Of a stretch of 64,000 nt of DNA, positions 61,534-64,000 are shown piece by piece. Numbering within the stretch: the stretch's first letter is position 1; each line of letters opens with the position of its first letter. The position numbers and the translations under genes were made by a program. The DNA lies in contig NZ_FOXX01000005.1 in NCBI RefSeq assembly GCF_900115845.1, positions 62,001 to 126,000 on the forward strand, read 5' to 3'. The stretch is from Priestia endophytica DSM 13796 (lineage in GTDB: Bacteria; Bacillota; Bacilli; Bacillales; Bacillaceae_H). The notes beneath the pieces were generated by a model. The model had not been told where the DNA came from. It saw only the letters and a program-made list of their open reading frames with translations, and did no database searches.

Positions 61534-62635
61534 ATGGAATTAGTAGAAATGAAACAAGAGTTAGATAAAACAGCCAATCGCTTGGCGGACTTTAGGGGGT
61601 CTCTTTGACCTTGATCAAAAGGAAGCACGCATTGCTGAGCTAGATGAAATCATGGCAGACCCAAACTTTTGGAATGATCAGCAAAGTGCCCAAACGGTCA
61701 TCAATGAAGCAAATTCATTAAAAGAGACAGTCACAACTTTTAATAACTTAAATGAATCATATGAAAATTTACAAGTATCTTATGAACTGTTAAAAGAAGA
61801 GTTTGATGAAGATTTAGCAGGCGAAGTAGAACCAGAATTGAAAGAGTTAACAGAGTCTCTAAACAAGTTTGAACTGCAGCTTCTTTTAAATGGACCTTAC
61901 GACAAAAACAATGCTATCTTAGAACTTCATCCAGGTGCAGGAGGAACAGAGTCACAAGACTGGGGCTCAATGCTTCTTCGCATGTATACACGCTGGGCAG
62001 AAGCTAAAGGATTTAAAGTAGAAACACTAGACTATCTTCCAGGTGATGAAGCTGGGATTAAAAGCGTAACACTTTCAATTAAAGGTCATAACGCATATGG
62101 TTACTTAAGAGCAGAAAAAGGCGTACATCGTTTAGTGCGTATTTCACCTTTCGACTCATCAGGTCGTCGCCATACCTCATTTGTATCATGCGAAATTATG
62201 CCGGAACTTAGTGATGATATTGAAATCGATATTCGTACTGAAGATTTAAAAGTGGATACGTATCGAGCAAGTGGAGCTGGTGGTCAGCACGTTAATACAA
62301 CAGATTCGGCTATCCGGATTACTCATATTCCAACAAATATTGTTGTTACATGTCAAACGGAGCGTTCTCAAATTAAAAACCGCGAGCGTGCTATGAAAAT
62401 GCTGAAATCAAAACTCTTGCAGCGTAAGATTGAAGAACAGCAAGCAGAGTTAGATGAAATTCGCGGAGAGCAAAAAGACATTGGATGGGGAAGTCAAATT
62501 CGCTCATATGTGTTCCATCCATATTCAATGGTAAAAGATCATCGTACAAATACGGAAATTGGAAATGTCCAAGGCGTCATGGATGGAGATCTTGATCCGT
62601 TTATTGATTCATATCTTCGTTCGCTTATGAATTAA
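61534..62635 (+). CDS. prfB: Peptide chain release factor 2, programmed +1 frameshift
   Basis: The first frame, ATG 61534, encodes 24 residues up to CTT and then meets TGA (61606-61608). An AGGGGG Shine-Dalgarno-like element lies just before CTT-TGA-C. Slipping by +1 at CTT continues with GAC (D) into a frame open to 62635, giving about 366 residues. RF2 motifs are present: the stop-codon reader SPF in [14 protein letters not shown] and the catalytic GGQ in [15 protein letters not shown]. The in-frame UGA makes RF2 control its own synthesis. This is the conserved arrangement, not a mutation. Confidence 0.95.
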
Positions 62636-62640
62636 AGATG

Positions 62641-62680
62641 AAAATGCCCGCTTTCTTTTTGAAGAATGCGGGCATTTTGT
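62641..62680 (+). terminator. Terminator of prfB
   Basis: An 11-bp stem AAAATGCCCGC/GCGGGCATTTT. Confidence 0.85.
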
Positions 62681-62906
62681 ATAGAAACGTAAAGGAAAGG
62701 TGAAATATTACATAGGAATAACAACCCTGTAACAAAACGATCTTGTTTAAAAGGCTGAAGAAAGAACCATTTTATCTTCGAGTTTATTTTTGCTATTATG
62801 TGGAGAAGAAACAAGTTTCTGCATAAATCGTCATAAATATATGATTTAATAGCAAACAGAACGAGTATAATAGTAGAGAATATATAAAGGCAAAGAGGTG
62901 AAGACA

Positions 62907-63236
62907 GTGAAAAAAGCAGCGTGGGCACTTATCATTGGAGCAACTCTTATTATGAGCGGATGTGGGAACAGTGAAGAGAAATCTTCTTCAAAGGAAGAGA
63001 AGATTAACGTTGATGAAGCAGGAGAAGCAGGAAAACTTTATAAGCAAAGTTGTCTTGGTTGCCATGGCGATAATCTTCAAGGAAACAATGGCCCGAACTT
63101 ACAGCAGGTAGGGAAGAAATATTCCAAAGAGGAACTTAGTGAGATTATTGTGAATGGTAGAGGAGCAATGCCAAAAGGGCTTCTTGAGAAAGAAGAGGCA
63201 GATAAAGTAGCCGAATGGCTTTCGACAATGAAATAA
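62907..63236 (+). CDS. cccB: Cytochrome c-551-type lipoprotein CccB
   Basis: A 109-residue exported protein with a lipoprotein signal (IIGATLIMSGCGN, lipidation at C18), an acidic and serine-rich linker, and a small cytochrome c domain. CLGCH is the haem attachment site, and the methionine in RGAMPKG is the probable sixth ligand. GTG 62907 is chosen, with AGAGGTG upstream; an earlier GTG at 62898 lies inside that ribosome site. It stands between prfB and ftsE as cccB does in B. subtilis. Confidence 0.92.
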   Translation: MKKAAWALIIGATLIMSGCGNSEEKSSSKEEKINVDEAGEAGKLYKQSCLGCHGDNLQGNNGPNLQQVGKKYSKEELSEIIVNGRGAMPKGLLEKEEADKVAEWLSTMK

Positions 63237-63249
63237 ATATTCTTTCCAC

Positions 63250-63281
63250 ACTATCTGATGTGAATTCAGATAGTTTTTTTA
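63250..63281 (+). terminator. Terminator of cccB
   Basis: A 9-bp stem ACTATCTGA/TCAGATAGT with seven T. Confidence 0.9.
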
Positions 63282-63416
63282 TGTCGAAAAACGAGAAATG
63301 AATTAGGTCTAAAGAATTGGTTTAATTACTATTTTTTACATAGTTTTATCGTACCTTTGACATATTTGAAAAGAAAATGTAATATTTTTGAGTCTTATCA
63401 GATGAATTTTTGGTGT

Positions 63417-63498
63417 TATAATGAGGGGGCACGTGTCTAGAGCGAATTTATGTTGAAATCCCTTGTATTTTGACAAAACTCCTCATATTTTGTAGATT
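63417..63498 (+). promoter_or_regulatory. Two candidate promoters of ftsE
   Basis: The nearer is TTGACA (63470-63475), 17-bp spacer, TAGATT (63493-63498), 46 bases before the start. The farther is an extended -10 (TG-T-TATAAT, 63414-63422). The rest of the 307-base gap after cccB holds nothing else recognisable. Confidence 0.6.
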
Positions 63499-63543
63499 TA
63501 CATAGGCTTTCGACAAAATACGGAATGCAGGTGGTATAAATAT

Positions 63544-64000
63544 ATGATCGAAATGAAGGATGTATATAAAACATACCCTAATGGTGTTAAAGCTATTGAT
63601 GGGTTAACAGTTAAGGTTAATAAAGGTGAATTTGTATATGTTGTTGGCCCAAGTGGTGCAGGAAAATCTACTTTTATTAAGATGATGTATAGGGAAGAAA
63701 AAGCATCATCAGGATACATTATGGTGAATGGACAGAACGTAGGAGAGCTAAAAAATAGAGAAGTCCCTGTTTTTAGACGTAATATTGGCGTTGTGTTCCA
63801 AGACTTTAAGCTTCTTCCAAAGCTAACAGCATTTGAAAATGTAGCATTTGCGTTAGAAGTAATTGAAGCAGAGAAAGATGTTATTAAGCAACGTGTAAAA
63901 GAAGTACTTGAATTAGTAGGAATCCAAGGTCGCGAAGATGCTCTTCCAGCTGAGCTATCAGGGGGAGAACAACAGCGACTTTCAATTGCGCGTGCAATTA
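63544..64000 (+). CDS. ftsE: Cell division ATP-binding protein FtsE (partial, runs off the window)
   Basis: The open frame starts at ATG 63544 after GGTGG and is still open at the last base, covering 152 codons. It begins MIEMKDVYKTYPNGVKAIDG; Walker A is GPSGAGKST, the Q-loop region VVFQDFKLLP and the ABC signature LSGGEQQRLSIARA. This is FtsE, the ATPase partner of FtsX, which in Bacillus activates peptidoglycan hydrolase CwlO. ftsX should follow outside the window. Confidence 0.93.
   Translation, partial: MIEMKDVYKTYPNGVKAIDGLTVKVNKGEFVYVVGPSGAGKSTFIKMMYREEKASSGYIMVNGQNVGELKNREVPVFRRNIGVVFQDFKLLPKLTAFENVAFALEVIEAEKDVIKQRVKEVLELVGIQGREDALPAELSGGEQQRLSIARAI

Noticed and set aside
1-64000. 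CRISPR array, insertion sequence, prophage, tRNA or rRNA
   Set aside because: No regularly spaced repeats, transposase or phage gene, or tRNA/rRNA sequence was recognised on either strand.

Overview
The window is chromosomal DNA of a low-GC, endospore-forming-type Bacillaceae (Bacillus/Priestia-like). The evidence is gene order: tagO-tagU-yvyE-degS-degU-degV-comFA-comFC-yvyF-flgM-flgN-flgK-flgL-fliW-csrA ... fliD-fliS-fliT-hpf-secA-prfB-cccB-ftsE is the backbone known from Bacillus subtilis, and sigma-A, sigma-B, sigma-D and CodY-type sites are visible. No rRNA, tRNA, insertion sequence, prophage or CRISPR array is seen. The species cannot be named from this sequence alone.

Region 1 (1-24.8 kb) is a cell-surface island. 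It holds a major S-layer protein with three N-terminal SLH domains (5002-7686) behind a strong promoter and a structured leader. It also holds five other SLH-anchored proteins: a HEYGHH metalloprotease (851), an NlpC/P60 endopeptidase (3302), a subtilisin-like protease (15575), a miniature S-layer paralogue (19755) and an N-acetylmuramoyl-L-alanine amidase (23279). A CAP-domain protein (18436) lies among them. Inside the island are two convergent lipid-linked glycosylation cassettes: GT-C, CsbB-like GT2, GtrA and a second GT-C on the plus strand (7.8-12.6 kb), and GT2, DUF2304, SMR-type flippase and GT-C on the minus strand (12.6-15.4 kb). A scar at 17.9 kb keeps the first codons of a lost S-layer gene. 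A small stress cluster (yflT-like, dedA-like, an HPr-fold protein) with sigma-B-type promoters lies at 21.1-22.7 kb.

Region 2 (24.9-33.1 kb) makes secondary cell wall polymers. It holds csaB, which adds the ketal-pyruvate to which SLH domains bind, then a GT4, a PssD/PssE-like pair and a MurJ-family flippase, then tagO, tagU (LCP ligase) and yvyE.

Region 3 (33.5-43.2 kb) is the regulatory, competence and late-flagellar block. degS is broken by a two-base expansion in a GA tract just before its phospho-acceptor histidine box. comFB and yviE are missing, and hag is not found after csrA.

Region 4 (43.2-51.8 kb) fills the place between csrA and fliD. It holds a TPP riboswitch controlling a thiamine-pyrimidine salvage pair (ylmB, tenA), small stress genes, an MBL-fold hydrolase, brnQ with a near-perfect CodY box, and an OatA-type acyltransferase.

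Region 5 (51.9-64 kb) has fliD-fliS-fliT behind a textbook sigma-D promoter, hpf behind a textbook sigma-B promoter, a LysR regulator divergent from an AbrB-family membrane protein, a two-subunit chromate transporter, secA, prfB with its programmed +1 frameshift, a cytochrome c lipoprotein and the start of ftsE.
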